DNA from: Deltaproteobacteria bacterium
GTDB taxonomy: Bacteria > Myxococcota_A > UBA9042 > PHBI01
DNA: 64,000 nucleotides
NCBI GenBank assembly: GCA_020632715.1
Contig: JACKFA010000008.1
Location: forward strand, 372,001 to 436,000
Direction of reading: 5' to 3'
Below the pieces are notes generated by a model. The model was not told where the DNA came from and did no database searches. It saw nothing but the letters and a program-made list of their open reading frames with translations. A program made the position numbers and the translations under genes. Below, piece after piece: positions 8,988 through 17,224 of the stretch (position 1 is the first letter of the stretch; the number at the start of each line of letters is the position of its first letter).

Positions 8988-11597
8988 ATGACCGAGCCCG
9001 CGCCCGACGAACGAGAGACGCCCGCCTACATGACGAGCGAGGACGCGCGGAGGAGCGCGTCGCAGACGCCCATGATGCGGCAGTACCTCGCCGCCAAGGC
9101 CGAGCACCCCGACGCGCTCGTGCTCTTCCGCATGGGCGACTTCTACGAGCTCTTCTTCGAGGACGCCGTCGAGGCCGCGCGCCTCCTCGAGCTGACGCTG
9201 ACGAGCCGCAACAAGAAGGACGACGAGCCGATCCCGATGGCCGGCGTCCCGCACCACGCCATGGCCGCCTACGTGCCGCGCCTCATCGAGGCCGGCCGGA
9301 AAGTCGCGATCTGCGAGCAGATGGAGGATCCCCGAGAGGCCAAGGGCATCGTCGAGCGCGCGGTCGTCCGCGTGATCACGCCGGGCGTGGTCCTCGAGGA
9401 CAGCATCCTCGACCATCGCTCCAACAACTACCTCGCAGCCATCGCGCGCGGCGCCGGCGACGGCCCCGTCGAGCTCGTGTGGATCGACGTCTCGACCGGC
9501 GAGCGCCGCGGCGCCACCGCCCCGCACCTCGCCGCCGCGCTCGGCGAGCTCGGCCGCATCGAGCCGCGCGAGATCCTCGTCGCCGACGACGACGGCCCGC
9601 TCGCGGTCGCCGTCGCGCACGAGCTCCCGGGCGTCGCCGTGACGCGCGTCCCGCCGCGCGGCGACGGCGGCGCCGAGGCCATGGCCGCCGACTACATCGG
9701 CGAGACGCAGAAGGGCGGCGCCCTCCTCCTGCGCGACCTCGAGCGCGTCGAGCTCCACAGCTCGCTCCGCCTCGGCCCGATGACCGTGCGCAACCTCGAG
9801 CTCGTGCGGACGCTCGTCGACGGCAAGCGCAAGGGCTCGCTCCTCCACCTCCTCGACCAGACCCGCACCGCGATGGGGAGCCGCCTCCTCAAGCAGTGGA
9901 TCCTCTTCCCGCTCGCGGGGCTCGACGCCATCCGCGCGCGGCACGACGCCGTGCAGGGCTTCCTCGAGCACCCGATGCTCCGGGACGACGTCCGCGAGGC
10001 CCTCGGCGGCGTGTACGACCTCGAGCGCCTCGTCGCGCGCGTGACCGCCGGCGCCGCCTCCCCCCGCGATCTCGTGGCGCTGAAGGACTCCCTCGGCCGC
10101 CTCCCGGCGCTCTCGGCCGCCCTCCGCGAGAGCGACGCCCCCGCGCTCGCCGCGCTCGCCGACCGCCTCGACCCCGTCGATGACGCGCGCGCCCTCATCG
10201 CGCGGGCCCTCGTCGACGAGCCGCCGCTCCGCCTCCAGGACGGCGGCGTCATCCGCGAGGGCTACAGCGACGAGCTCGACGAGCTCCTCGCCATCGCGCG
10301 CGAGGGCAAGAGCTGGTTCACCCGCTACGAGGCCGAGCTCCGGGCGCAGAGCGGCATCTCGAGCGCCAAGATCAAGTACAACGGGGTCTTCGGCTACTTC
10401 ATCGAGGTGACGAAGGCGAACCTGCACCTCGTGCCGGACACGTGGCTCAGGAAGCAGACCCTCGCGAACGCCGAGCGCTACTACACCCCCGAGCTGAAGG
10501 AGCGCGAGGACAAGGTCCTCGGCGCCGACAGCCGCCGCCTCGACCTCGAGCAGGGCTACTTCGAGGAGCTCCGCCGCGCGGTCGCCGAGCTGGGCGCGCG
10601 CGTCCAGGCCACGGCCACGGCGGCCGCCACCGTCGACGTCCTCGCGACCCTCGCCGAGGTGGCCGAGCGGCGCGGCTACGTGCGCCCCGAGCTCGTCGCC
10701 GAGCCGGTGCTCGAGATCGACAACGGCCGCCACCCGGTCATCGAGTCGCTCGTGAAGGACGGCGAGTTCGTGCCGAACTCCATCGCCCTCGACGGCGACG
10801 GCGCGCGCCTCGCCATCATCACCGGCCCCAACATGGCCGGGAAGTCGACGGTCATGCGCCAGGTCGCGCTCATCGCGCTCCTCGCGCAGATGGGCTCCTA
10901 CGTCCCCGCCGACCGCGCGCGCCTCGGCCTCGTGGACCAGATCTTCACGCGCGTCGGCGCCTCGGACAACCTGAGCCAGGGCCAGTCGACCTTCATGGTG
11001 GAGATGACCGAGACCGCGACCATCCTGCGCGACGCGACGCGCCAGAGCCTCGTCATCCTCGACGAGATCGGCCGCGGCACGTCGACCTACGACGGCGTCT
11101 CCATCGCCTGGGCCGTGGCCGAGCACCTCCACGATCACGTGCACGCGCGCACGCTCTTCGCGACGCACTACCACGAGCTCATCGAGCTCGCCGCGACGCG
11201 CGACGGGGTCGCGAACCTGTCGGTCGCCGTGAAGGAGTGGCGCGACGAGATCGTGTTCCTCCGGCAGCTCGTGACGGGCGGCACGAACCGGAGCTACGGG
11301 ATCCAGGTCGCGCGGCTCGCAGGGCTACCTTCGCCCGTGCTCGGGCGCGCCCGGGAGGTGCTGAAGAACCTCGAGCAGAACGAGCTCACCCCCGACAGCC
11401 GCCCGCGCATCGCGCGCGGCGCGCGCGGCGGCGAGCGGCCCGACCACTGGCAGCTCGACCTGTTCGCGCCCAAGGGCCCGCCGCCGTCGACCGAGCTCCG
11501 CGATCGCGTGCTGTCGCTCGACCTCGACGCGACCACGCCGCGCGGCGCGCTCGACCTCCTCTACGAGCTGCGGGCGCTCGCGGAGGCCGACGCGTGA
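8988..11597 (+). CDS. mutS: DNA mismatch repair ATPase MutS
   Basis: At 869 residues this is the normal MutS size. The N-terminal mismatch-binding domain carries the Phe-x-Glu motif (FRMGDFYELFFEDA, about residue 47-60), where Phe stacks on the mispair. The C-terminal ATPase has Walker A (TGPNMAGKST, about residue 612), Walker B (LVILDEIGRGTSTYDG) and the ABC-type signature (DNLSQGQSTFMVEM). It recognises base mismatches and small loops and recruits MutL. A TATAGG hexamer lies at 8976-8981, only six bases before the ATG, so transcription may start very near the start codon. The stop TGA overlaps the GTG start of glnD, indicating translational coupling. Confidence 0.97.
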   Translation: MTEPAPDERETPAYMTSEDARRSASQTPMMRQYLAAKAEHPDALVLFRMGDFYELFFEDAVEAARLLELTLTSRNKKDDEPIPMAGVPHHAMAAYVPRLIEAGRKVAICEQMEDPREAKGIVERAVVRVITPGVVLEDSILDHRSNNYLAAIARGAGDGPVELVWIDVSTGERRGATAPHLAAALGELGRIEPREILVADDDGPLAVAVAHELPGVAVTRVPPRGDGGAEAMAADYIGETQKGGALLLRDLERVELHSSLRLGPMTVRNLELVRTLVDGKRKGSLLHLLDQTRTAMGSRLLKQWILFPLAGLDAIRARHDAVQGFLEHPMLRDDVREALGGVYDLERLVARVTAGAASPRDLVALKDSLGRLPALSAALRESDAPALAALADRLDPVDDARALIARALVDEPPLRLQDGGVIREGYSDELDELLAIAREGKSWFTRYEAELRAQSGISSAKIKYNGVFGYFIEVTKANLHLVPDTWLRKQTLANAERYYTPELKEREDKVLGADSRRLDLEQGYFEELRRAVAELGARVQATATAAATVDVLATLAEVAERRGYVRPELVAEPVLEIDNGRHPVIESLVKDGEFVPNSIALDGDGARLAIITGPNMAGKSTVMRQVALIALLAQMGSYVPADRARLGLVDQIFTRVGASDNLSQGQSTFMVEMTETATILRDATRQSLVILDEIGRGTSTYDGVSIAWAVAEHLHDHVHARTLFATHYHELIELAATRDGVANLSVAVKEWRDEIVFLRQLVTGGTNRSYGIQVARLAGLPSPVLGRAREVLKNLEQNELTPDSRPRIARGARGGERPDHWQLDLFAPKGPPPSTELRDRVLSLDLDATTPRGALDLLYELRALAEADA

Positions 11598-14197
11598 CCT
11601 TCGCCGACAGGAACAAGGAGCAGGTGCTGCGCCTCATCGCCGAGGACGAGCGCTGCGCCGGGCACACGCTCTGCGACGTCGTGACCTACGCCGCCGACAC
11701 CGTCGTCATCGAGGCGTGCGAGCAGGCGCTCGCCGAGGCCCCCGTCGAGCCCGACGGCAGCGGCGGGAGCGGCCTCCCCGAGCGCTGGGCCCTCACGGCC
11801 ATCGGCGGCTACGGGCGCGGCCAGATGTGCCTCCGCTCGGACGTGGACCTCCAGCTCCTCATCCCCGACGACGCCGCCGACCCCGAGCGCTTCATGCGCG
11901 CGCTCCTCGACCGCCTCTCGGTGCACCGCCTCAAGGTCGGCTATGGCGTGCGCACGACGACCGAGGGGCTCATGCTCGCGCGCGAGGACGCGACGTTCGC
12001 GACCGCCGCGCTCACGTCGCGCCACCTGATGGGCGACCCCACGATCACCGAGGCCGTGCGCGGCTCCGTGTACCAGCACCTCGCCGGCCCCGGCATGGCG
12101 ACGCTCCTCGAGACGCTCGTCGCCGACCGCGCGCGCCGCGCGGAGCGCCTCGGCGACACGGTCTTCGTGCTCGAGCCCGACCTCAAGCACGGCATGGGCG
12201 GGCTCCGCGACGCGCAGCTGATCGGCTGGCTCGCGCTCGTCACCGGGCGCCCCTTCGACCGGAAGGCGATGTTCGCCGAGGACTTCCTCCTGAAGGTGCG
12301 GATGGCGCTCCACGCCGTCGCGAGCTTCAAGTGCGAGCGCCTCGCCTTCGAGTACCAGGACCAGGTCGCCGCCATCCTCGGCCTCCAGGGCGGCCCGGAC
12401 GAGGCGCCGGCCATCGAGCTCATGCGCCAGGTGCACCTCGCGATGCGCGCCATCGCGCGGCGCGCGCGGCGCCACATCGAGCTCGCGGGGGACCGGCTCC
12501 GCGCCCCGAGCCGCGCGGCGGTCCCTGGCGAGCGCCGCTTCCTGCGGCTCGGCGACCGCATCACGCGCGTCGACGGGGCGCTCCCGCGGACGAGCGCGGA
12601 CGTCGTGGAGGCCCTGCGGGCGGTCGTCGCGACCGGGCTCCCGCTCGAGGCCGGCCTCGAGGACGGCGTCGAGACCGTGCGGCGCCACATCGACGCGGCG
12701 GCGGCCGACGACCCGGCGCTGAACGCGCTCCTCGTCGAGGTGCTCGCCGATCCGGCGCCGGCGACGAGCCAGGCGCTCCACCTGATGCACCACACCGGGC
12801 TCCTGACCGCGATCATCCCGGAGCTGCGGGCGGTCGAGGGGCGCCTCCAGCGCGACCTCTACCACGTCTTCACGGTCGACGAGCACAGCCTCCGCGCGGT
12901 CGACCTGCTGAAAGCCATCGCGCGGGGCGATCACGCCGACGAGCACCCGCTCGCGACCGCCGCGTGGCCCGGCGTGCCGAGCCAGCGCGCCCTCGCCGTG
13001 GCGATGCTCCTCCACGACATCGGCAAGGGCTACGGGCACGGCCACCACGAGCGCGGCGCCGAGCTCGTGCCGACCATCGCGGGGCGGCTCGGGCTCGATG
13101 AGGCCGAGACCGAGCTCGTGCGGCTCCTCGTGCGCCACCAGGCCGACATGGCGATGATCTGCCTCCGCCGCGACCTCTCCGACGTGCGGCCCATCATCAC
13201 CCTCGCCCGCACGGTGGGCGACCGCGCGACGCTCGACGCGCTCTATCTGCTGACGCTGTCCGACTGGCGCTCCGTCGGCCCCGACGCCTTCGCGAGCTGG
13301 CACCGCCAGCTCCTCCGGACGCTCTACGAGCGCACCGTCGCCTTCTTCCAGCGGCCCGGCGTCTTCGCCGACCCGGCCGGCATCGCCGAGGCGCAGCGCG
13401 AGCAGCTCCTCCGCGAGGAGCTCGGGGAGCTCCCGGAGATCCCGACCGCGAAGAGCGACCCCATCGACGACTTCTGTAGCGCCCTCCCGACGCGCTACTT
13501 CATCAGCGCGCGCCCCGGGCGGCTGCGGGACCACTATCACCTCTTCGCCGAGCACGTCGCGAGCGGCGCGCCGAGCGCGCACGTGGCGCGGCTCGGGGAC
13601 GGGCGCCACATCGAGGTGACGGTCGTCTGTGGGACGCAGCCGGGGCTCCTCGCGCGGCTCGCGGCGGCGATCGCCGGGAACCGCCTCGGGGTCATCGCGG
13701 CGGAGATCTACTCGCTCGCCGGCGACGTCGCGCTCGACGTCTTCCGCGTGGCCGATCCCTACGGCGTGCTCGCGGAGGAGCGGCGGCGCGACCGCCTGCG
13801 CGACGCCCTCCTCGACGCCGTGAACGGCGTTCACAGAGAGGCGCGGCGCGACGCGACGACGACCCTCTGGCCGACGGTCATCGACGCGCTGCCGCCCATC
13901 GCGCCGCGCGTCTCGGCGAGCAACGAGGCGGCGAGCGACCACTCGGTCTTCGACGTGGTCACGGGGGACCGCGACCGGCTGCTGCTCGACATCGCCGACT
14001 ACTTCCACGGCGAGGGGCTCTCCATCGACCTCGCGTTCGTGACGACCGAGGGGCGCACGGCGCGCGACAGCTTCTACGTCGTCGAGCGCGGGGGCGCCGG
14101 GAAGCTCGAGGACGCGCGCGCGGCGGCGGTGGCGGCGCGCCTCGAGGAGCGGCTCGCGGCGCACCTCACGGTCGGTGGCGCCCAGCGGACGGCGTAG
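11594..14197 (+). CDS. glnD: Bifunctional PII uridylyltransferase/uridylyl-removing enzyme GlnD
   Basis: GlnD adds UMP to PII proteins when glutamine is low and removes it when glutamine is high, setting nitrogen control. The 867-residue protein has the nucleotidyltransferase motif GGYGRGQMCLRSDVDL (residues ~75-90), the GlnD linker (DLKHGMGGLRDAQLIGWLA), an HD hydrolase domain (AMLLHDIGKGYGHGHHERG, about residue 475) and two C-terminal ACT regions (EVTVVCGTQPGLLARLAAAI and FDVVTGDRDRLLLDIADYF) that sense glutamine. The GTG start overlaps the mutS stop as GTGA; no ATG fits the N-terminus better. The coupling of mutS and glnD in one transcript is physical; a functional link is not implied. Confidence 0.95.
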   Translation: MTFADRNKEQVLRLIAEDERCAGHTLCDVVTYAADTVVIEACEQALAEAPVEPDGSGGSGLPERWALTAIGGYGRGQMCLRSDVDLQLLIPDDAADPERFMRALLDRLSVHRLKVGYGVRTTTEGLMLAREDATFATAALTSRHLMGDPTITEAVRGSVYQHLAGPGMATLLETLVADRARRAERLGDTVFVLEPDLKHGMGGLRDAQLIGWLALVTGRPFDRKAMFAEDFLLKVRMALHAVASFKCERLAFEYQDQVAAILGLQGGPDEAPAIELMRQVHLAMRAIARRARRHIELAGDRLRAPSRAAVPGERRFLRLGDRITRVDGALPRTSADVVEALRAVVATGLPLEAGLEDGVETVRRHIDAAAADDPALNALLVEVLADPAPATSQALHLMHHTGLLTAIIPELRAVEGRLQRDLYHVFTVDEHSLRAVDLLKAIARGDHADEHPLATAAWPGVPSQRALAVAMLLHDIGKGYGHGHHERGAELVPTIAGRLGLDEAETELVRLLVRHQADMAMICLRRDLSDVRPIITLARTVGDRATLDALYLLTLSDWRSVGPDAFASWHRQLLRTLYERTVAFFQRPGVFADPAGIAEAQREQLLREELGELPEIPTAKSDPIDDFCSALPTRYFISARPGRLRDHYHLFAEHVASGAPSAHVARLGDGRHIEVTVVCGTQPGLLARLAAAIAGNRLGVIAAEIYSLAGDVALDVFRVADPYGVLAEERRRDRLRDALLDAVNGVHREARRDATTTLWPTVIDALPPIAPRVSASNEAASDHSVFDVVTGDRDRLLLDIADYFHGEGLSIDLAFVTTEGRTARDSFYVVERGGAGKLEDARAAAVAARLEERLAAHLTVGGAQRTA

Positions 14198-14249
14198 CGG
14201 CGGCGGGTTTCTGGCGTCGCGCCGCGGCGTGCCGCGATAATCGCGCGCG

Positions 14250-15167
14250 ATGGACGCCACGATCGACGCCTTCCTCTTCCACATCCAGCTCGAGCGCGGG
14301 CTCTCGCCGCACACCGTGGCCGCCTACGCCCGCGACCTCCGGCGCTTCGCGGAGGCGCTGCCGGCGGGGGCGAGCCCGCGGACGCTCACGCGCGCCGACA
14401 TCGAGGGCTTCGTGGCCCACCTGCGCGACGAGATCGGGCTCGGGGCGCGCTCCGCGGCGCGCGCGCTGTCCGCGGTGCGCACGTTCACGCGCTTCCTCGT
14501 GTCCGAGCGGCTGCGCGACGACGACCCGGGGGCGGACATCCCCTCGCCGCGGCTCGGGCGCCCGCTGCCGCACGTCCTGACGGAGACGCAGGTCGACAAG
14601 CTCGCGGCGGCGCCGAAGGGCGAGGACGGGCGGCAGCTCCGCGATCGCGCGATGCTCGAGCTCCTCTACGGGAGCGGGCTCCGCGTGAGCGAGCTCATCG
14701 TCCTCGGCGTCGGCGACGTCGACCTCGACGCGGGGCTCGTGCGGGCGACCGGCAAGGGGCGGAAGACGCGCGTCGTGCCGGTCGGCGAGGCGGCGGTCGA
14801 CGCGCTCCGGGCCTACCTCGCGCGGGGGCGCCCGGAGCTCGTCGACAAGGCGACGCGGAACGGGCTGCGGCGCCTGCCGACGGCCCTCTTCGTGACGGCG
14901 CGCGGGCGCGGCATGACGCGCCAGGGGTTCTGGAAGAACCTGAAGCGCTACGCGCTCGAGGCCGGGCTCGATCCGCGCGTGTCGCCGCACAAGCTGCGCC
15001 ACAGCTTCGCGACGCACCTCATCGACGGCGGCGCCGATCTGCGCTCGGTGCAGGCGATGCTCGGCCACGCGAGCCTCGCGACGACGCAGATCTACACGCA
15101 CGTGACGCGCCCGCGGCTGAAGGCCGCGTACGACGGCGGGCACCCGCTGGCGCGCGACGACGGCTAG
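14250..15167 (+). CDS. xerD: Tyrosine recombinase of the XerC/XerD family
   Basis: The protein is 305 residues, the usual Xer length, with an N-terminal SAM-like core-binding domain (HIQLERGLSPHTVAAYARDL) and a C-terminal catalytic domain. The catalytic set is visible: Arg in GSGLRVSEL, Lys in GKGRKTRVVP, His-x-x-Arg in SPHKLRHSFATHL, His in MLGHASLATT and Tyr in QIYTHVTRP. Together these resolve chromosome dimers at dif with a partner Xer. The second Xer protein and the dif site are not in this window, so XerC versus XerD is uncertain. A GATAAT hexamer at 14236-14241 ends eight bases before the ATG. The gene follows glnD by 52 bp, and its stop shares CTAG with the convergent pseudouridine synthase. 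Confidence 0.92.
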   Translation: MDATIDAFLFHIQLERGLSPHTVAAYARDLRRFAEALPAGASPRTLTRADIEGFVAHLRDEIGLGARSAARALSAVRTFTRFLVSERLRDDDPGADIPSPRLGRPLPHVLTETQVDKLAAAPKGEDGRQLRDRAMLELLYGSGLRVSELIVLGVGDVDLDAGLVRATGKGRKTRVVPVGEAAVDALRAYLARGRPELVDKATRNGLRRLPTALFVTARGRGMTRQGFWKNLKRYALEAGLDPRVSPHKLRHSFATHLIDGGADLRSVQAMLGHASLATTQIYTHVTRPRLKAAYDGGHPLARDDG

Positions 15168-15934
15168 CCCGCGCCGCCCTTCTTCCGCGCGTGGGCCTTC
15201 CCGGTCGCGAAGCCCTCGAGGAGCGAGATCTCGCCGTCGTCGAGGAGGCGCGAGGCGCCGAGCGGCATGTCGTCGAGGTCGATGCCCGCGAACGACACGC
15301 GCCGGAGCCGCGTCACGGAGTGCCCGACCGCCTCCATGATGCGGTGGATGTGGCGGTTCTTGCCCTCGAAGAGCACGAGCCGGAGCCAGTCGTGCTTCGA
15401 GTCGTGGCCGCCCATCCGCTCGACGACGACCGGCCGCGTCGGGCGCCCGTCGAGCGCGATCCCGACCTCGAGGCGCCGCCGCGACTCGTTCGAGAGGATC
15501 CCCCGGATCTTCACCTCATAGGTGCGCGGCACGTTCGCGTTCGGCCGCAGGAGCCCGTCGGCGAGGCCCGGCACGTTCGTGAACAGCAGCACGCCTTCGG
15601 TGTTGTAGTCGAGCCGCCCGACGTGCCCCACGTGGGGGATCCCGTCGGGCAGGAGCTCGTAGACGGTCTGCCGGCCCTGCGGGTCCGTCTTCGCGCAGAT
15701 GACGCCCGGCGGCTTGTTCAGGATCAGCGTGCACGCGGCGCCCGCGTCGTTCACGGTCTTCCCGTCGACGGCGACCGCGTCGCGGGACGTGACCTTGGTG
15801 CCGAGCTCGGTGACGACCTTGCCGTTGACCGACACGCGCCCCGCGACGATGAGGCGCTCGCTCTCGCGGCGCGACGCGACGCCGAGCTGGGCCATGCGGT
15901 GCTGGAGGCGGAGAGGCTTCTCTTCTTGGACCAT
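15164..15934 (-). CDS. RsuA/RluB-family pseudouridine synthase
   Basis: The start at 15934 (MVQEEKPLRLQHRMAQLG) places the S4 RNA-binding domain (QLGVASRRESERLIVAGRVSVNG) at the N-terminus, giving 256 residues as is typical for this family. An upstream in-frame ATG exists but would add a non-conserved Arg/Pro-rich leader. The catalytic Asp is in GRLDYNTEGVLLFTN, followed by the family motif EGKNRHIHRIMEAVGH. These enzymes isomerise a uridine in rRNA to pseudouridine. The NTEG and KNRHIHR motifs fit the RluB/E/F-RsuA group acting on 23S or 16S rRNA; the exact site cannot be read from sequence. It is convergent with xer, sharing the four bases CTAG (15164-15167). Divergent from the metallophosphoesterase gene, across a palindrome-bearing region. 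Confidence 0.9.
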   Translation of the reverse strand: MVQEEKPLRLQHRMAQLGVASRRESERLIVAGRVSVNGKVVTELGTKVTSRDAVAVDGKTVNDAGAACTLILNKPPGVICAKTDPQGRQTVYELLPDGIPHVGHVGRLDYNTEGVLLFTNVPGLADGLLRPNANVPRTYEVKIRGILSNESRRRLEVGIALDGRPTRPVVVERMGGHDSKHDWLRLVLFEGKNRHIHRIMEAVGHSVTRLRRVSFAGIDLDDMPLGASRLLDDGEISLLEGFATGKAHARKKGGAG

Positions 15935-16046
15935 GGCGCTTCCGTCGCATCCGGCGCGCGGCCGGTCAAGGACCATCGCCCCATGAGGGCCCGCGGGGCG
16001 CGGTCGGTGGATCGTGGCGGCGTCGTCTCGGTTCGGTAACACAGAT

Positions 16047-16066
16047 GTGCGAAACTTTTTACGCAC
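16047..16066. promoter_or_regulatory. Palindromic operator-like site, copy 1
   Basis: The sequence GTGCGAAACTTTTTACGCAC is a palindrome with GTGCG/CGCAC arms in an AT-rich centre, which stands out in this GC-rich DNA. A close relative lies inverted at 16181-16200. Both sit in the divergent region between the pseudouridine synthase (start 15934) and the metallophosphoesterase (start 16243), so a shared DNA-binding regulator is plausible. No regulator gene is adjacent. Confidence 0.45.
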
Positions 16067-16077
16067 CCGCTGTAGCG

Positions 16078-16095
16078 TTGAACCGTTTGAACCGT
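16078..16095 (+). promoter_or_regulatory. Tandem 9-bp direct repeat TTGAACCGT
   Basis: TTGAACCGT occurs twice without a gap, halfway between the two GTGCG...CGCAC palindromes. A TATCAT hexamer follows at 16095-16100, but its spacing to either TTGAAC is not that of a sigma-70 promoter. The repeat could be an operator for a direct-repeat-binding activator. Confidence 0.35.
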
Positions 16096-16180
16096 ATCAT
16101 GAAATAGCGCTGGGGCCGCGCCGGTTCTCCGACGACGCGCGACCGCAGCCTTGATTCGACACCCCGTGCGCTTCAGGATG

Positions 16181-16200
16181 GTGCGTAGAAGATTTCGCAC
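16181..16200. promoter_or_regulatory. Palindromic operator-like site, copy 2
   Basis: GTGCGTAGAAGATTTCGCAC; its reverse complement matches copy 1 at 16047 in the arms and in most of the spacer (GTGCGAAA then six bases, then TACGCAC). It lies about 42 bp upstream of the metallophosphoesterase start codon. Confidence 0.45.
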
Positions 16201-16242
16201 CCCTCCCCCCGCCCGCGCGAGCACGCCCCCTCAGGACCGACC

Positions 16243-16953
16243 ATGAAGATCGCCGTACTCTCAGACTTGCACCTCGGCCACGGCGGCCGGGTCGATGGCT
16301 TCGGACACGATGACGGCGAGTTCCTCACGTTCTTGAACCGGCTCGAGGCCGACCACGAGCGGATCGTCCTCGCGGGCGACGTCTGGGAGACGCTCCACAG
16401 CAAGACCCCGGGCAAGGCCGCCCGCGAGCTCGCGCGCTGCCGCGCCGCCCACCCCGAGATCGCCGCGCGCTTCGAGCTCCCGCACTACACCTACCTCCAC
16501 GGCAACCACGACTTCGTCGCGGCCAACGTCGTCGCGGCCCCCGACATGCTCCACCTGAACGTCGATGGCACGCGCCTCCTCTTCATGCACGGCCACCAGA
16601 TGGACTGGGTCGTGAAGAACGCGCGCGCCTTCTCGGAGTTCGTCGTGTGGCTCGGCGGCTGGGTGATGCGGCTCGGGCTCTCGCCGATCAAGCGCCTCGT
16701 CGAGCGCTTCGAGGAGGTCCTGCGCGGCGAGCGCGCCGACGTCCCCGAGGAGGACCGCTTCCAGCTCGCGTCGGTCGCGCGCGCCGCCGAGCTCGGCGCC
16801 GACATCGTGGTGACCGGCCACACCCACAACGCCATCGTCGCCGAGCACGGAGACCGCCTCTTCATGAACTCGGGCTCCTGCTCCGAGGGCGTCTACTCCT
16901 GGCTCTCCCTCGACACGGCGCAGGGGCGCTACGTCCACCAGGTCGGGATCTGA
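16243..16953 (+). CDS. Calcineurin-like metallophosphoesterase (LpxH-like)
   Basis: The 236-residue protein has all five metal-site blocks of the family: SDLHLG near the N-terminus, GDVWE, GNHDF, HGH and GHTHNAI. Between blocks 4 and 5 is a helical segment (VKNARAFSEFVVWLGGWVMRL), as seen in UDP-2,3-diacylglucosamine hydrolase LpxH and relatives, which act in lipid A synthesis on the inner membrane. The GDVWE and HGH variants make the exact substrate uncertain. The start ATG follows a short AGGACCGACC leader. The stop TGA is the first in-frame triplet of the 164-bp element (CTGAG), so the element begins directly at the end of the gene. Confidence 0.87.
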   Translation: MKIAVLSDLHLGHGGRVDGFGHDDGEFLTFLNRLEADHERIVLAGDVWETLHSKTPGKAARELARCRAAHPEIAARFELPHYTYLHGNHDFVAANVVAAPDMLHLNVDGTRLLFMHGHQMDWVVKNARAFSEFVVWLGGWVMRLGLSPIKRLVERFEEVLRGERADVPEEDRFQLASVARAAELGADIVVTGHTHNAIVAEHGDRLFMNSGSCSEGVYSWLSLDTAQGRYVHQVGI

Positions 16954-17113
16954 GAAGGTGTTTCAGCATTCTCCCGTCGCCTGGCTTGCTCTTGTGATTT
17001 CAGGCGGTTCCGCTCGTCGGTCACGTGCCTATGGGCACGCTCCCTCCTCACGTAACCACCTGGAATCACGACGCGTCGCCGGGCTCGGTCCGAATACTGA
17101 AACACCTTCTGAG
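16950..17113 (+). repeat. 164-bp palindromic element, copy B
   Basis: This copy is oriented so that its CTGAG end coincides with the TGA stop of the metallophosphoesterase gene at 16951-16953. It differs from the consensus by one base (AGCATTC for AGTATTC near the gene-side end). The far end (CTTCTGAG, 17106-17113) faces the convergent cysteine-rich lipoprotein gene ending at 17225. Lying between convergent genes, the long hairpin could terminate transcription from either side. Confidence 0.85.
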
Positions 17114-17224
17114 TAGGCGCCGGCGCGCGCCGACCGAGCGCTCGCTCTCCACCTATCGCGCGATGCGCGCCGCGACGCGCGGACGGGCCCGCCACGGCCC
17201 GCCCGCCCCCGCGAGGTCACCCGC

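Noticed and set aside
16929..17195. Small minus-strand frame across element copy B
   Set aside because: The same peptide appears at all three copies as a by-product of the repeat; no ribosome site or family.
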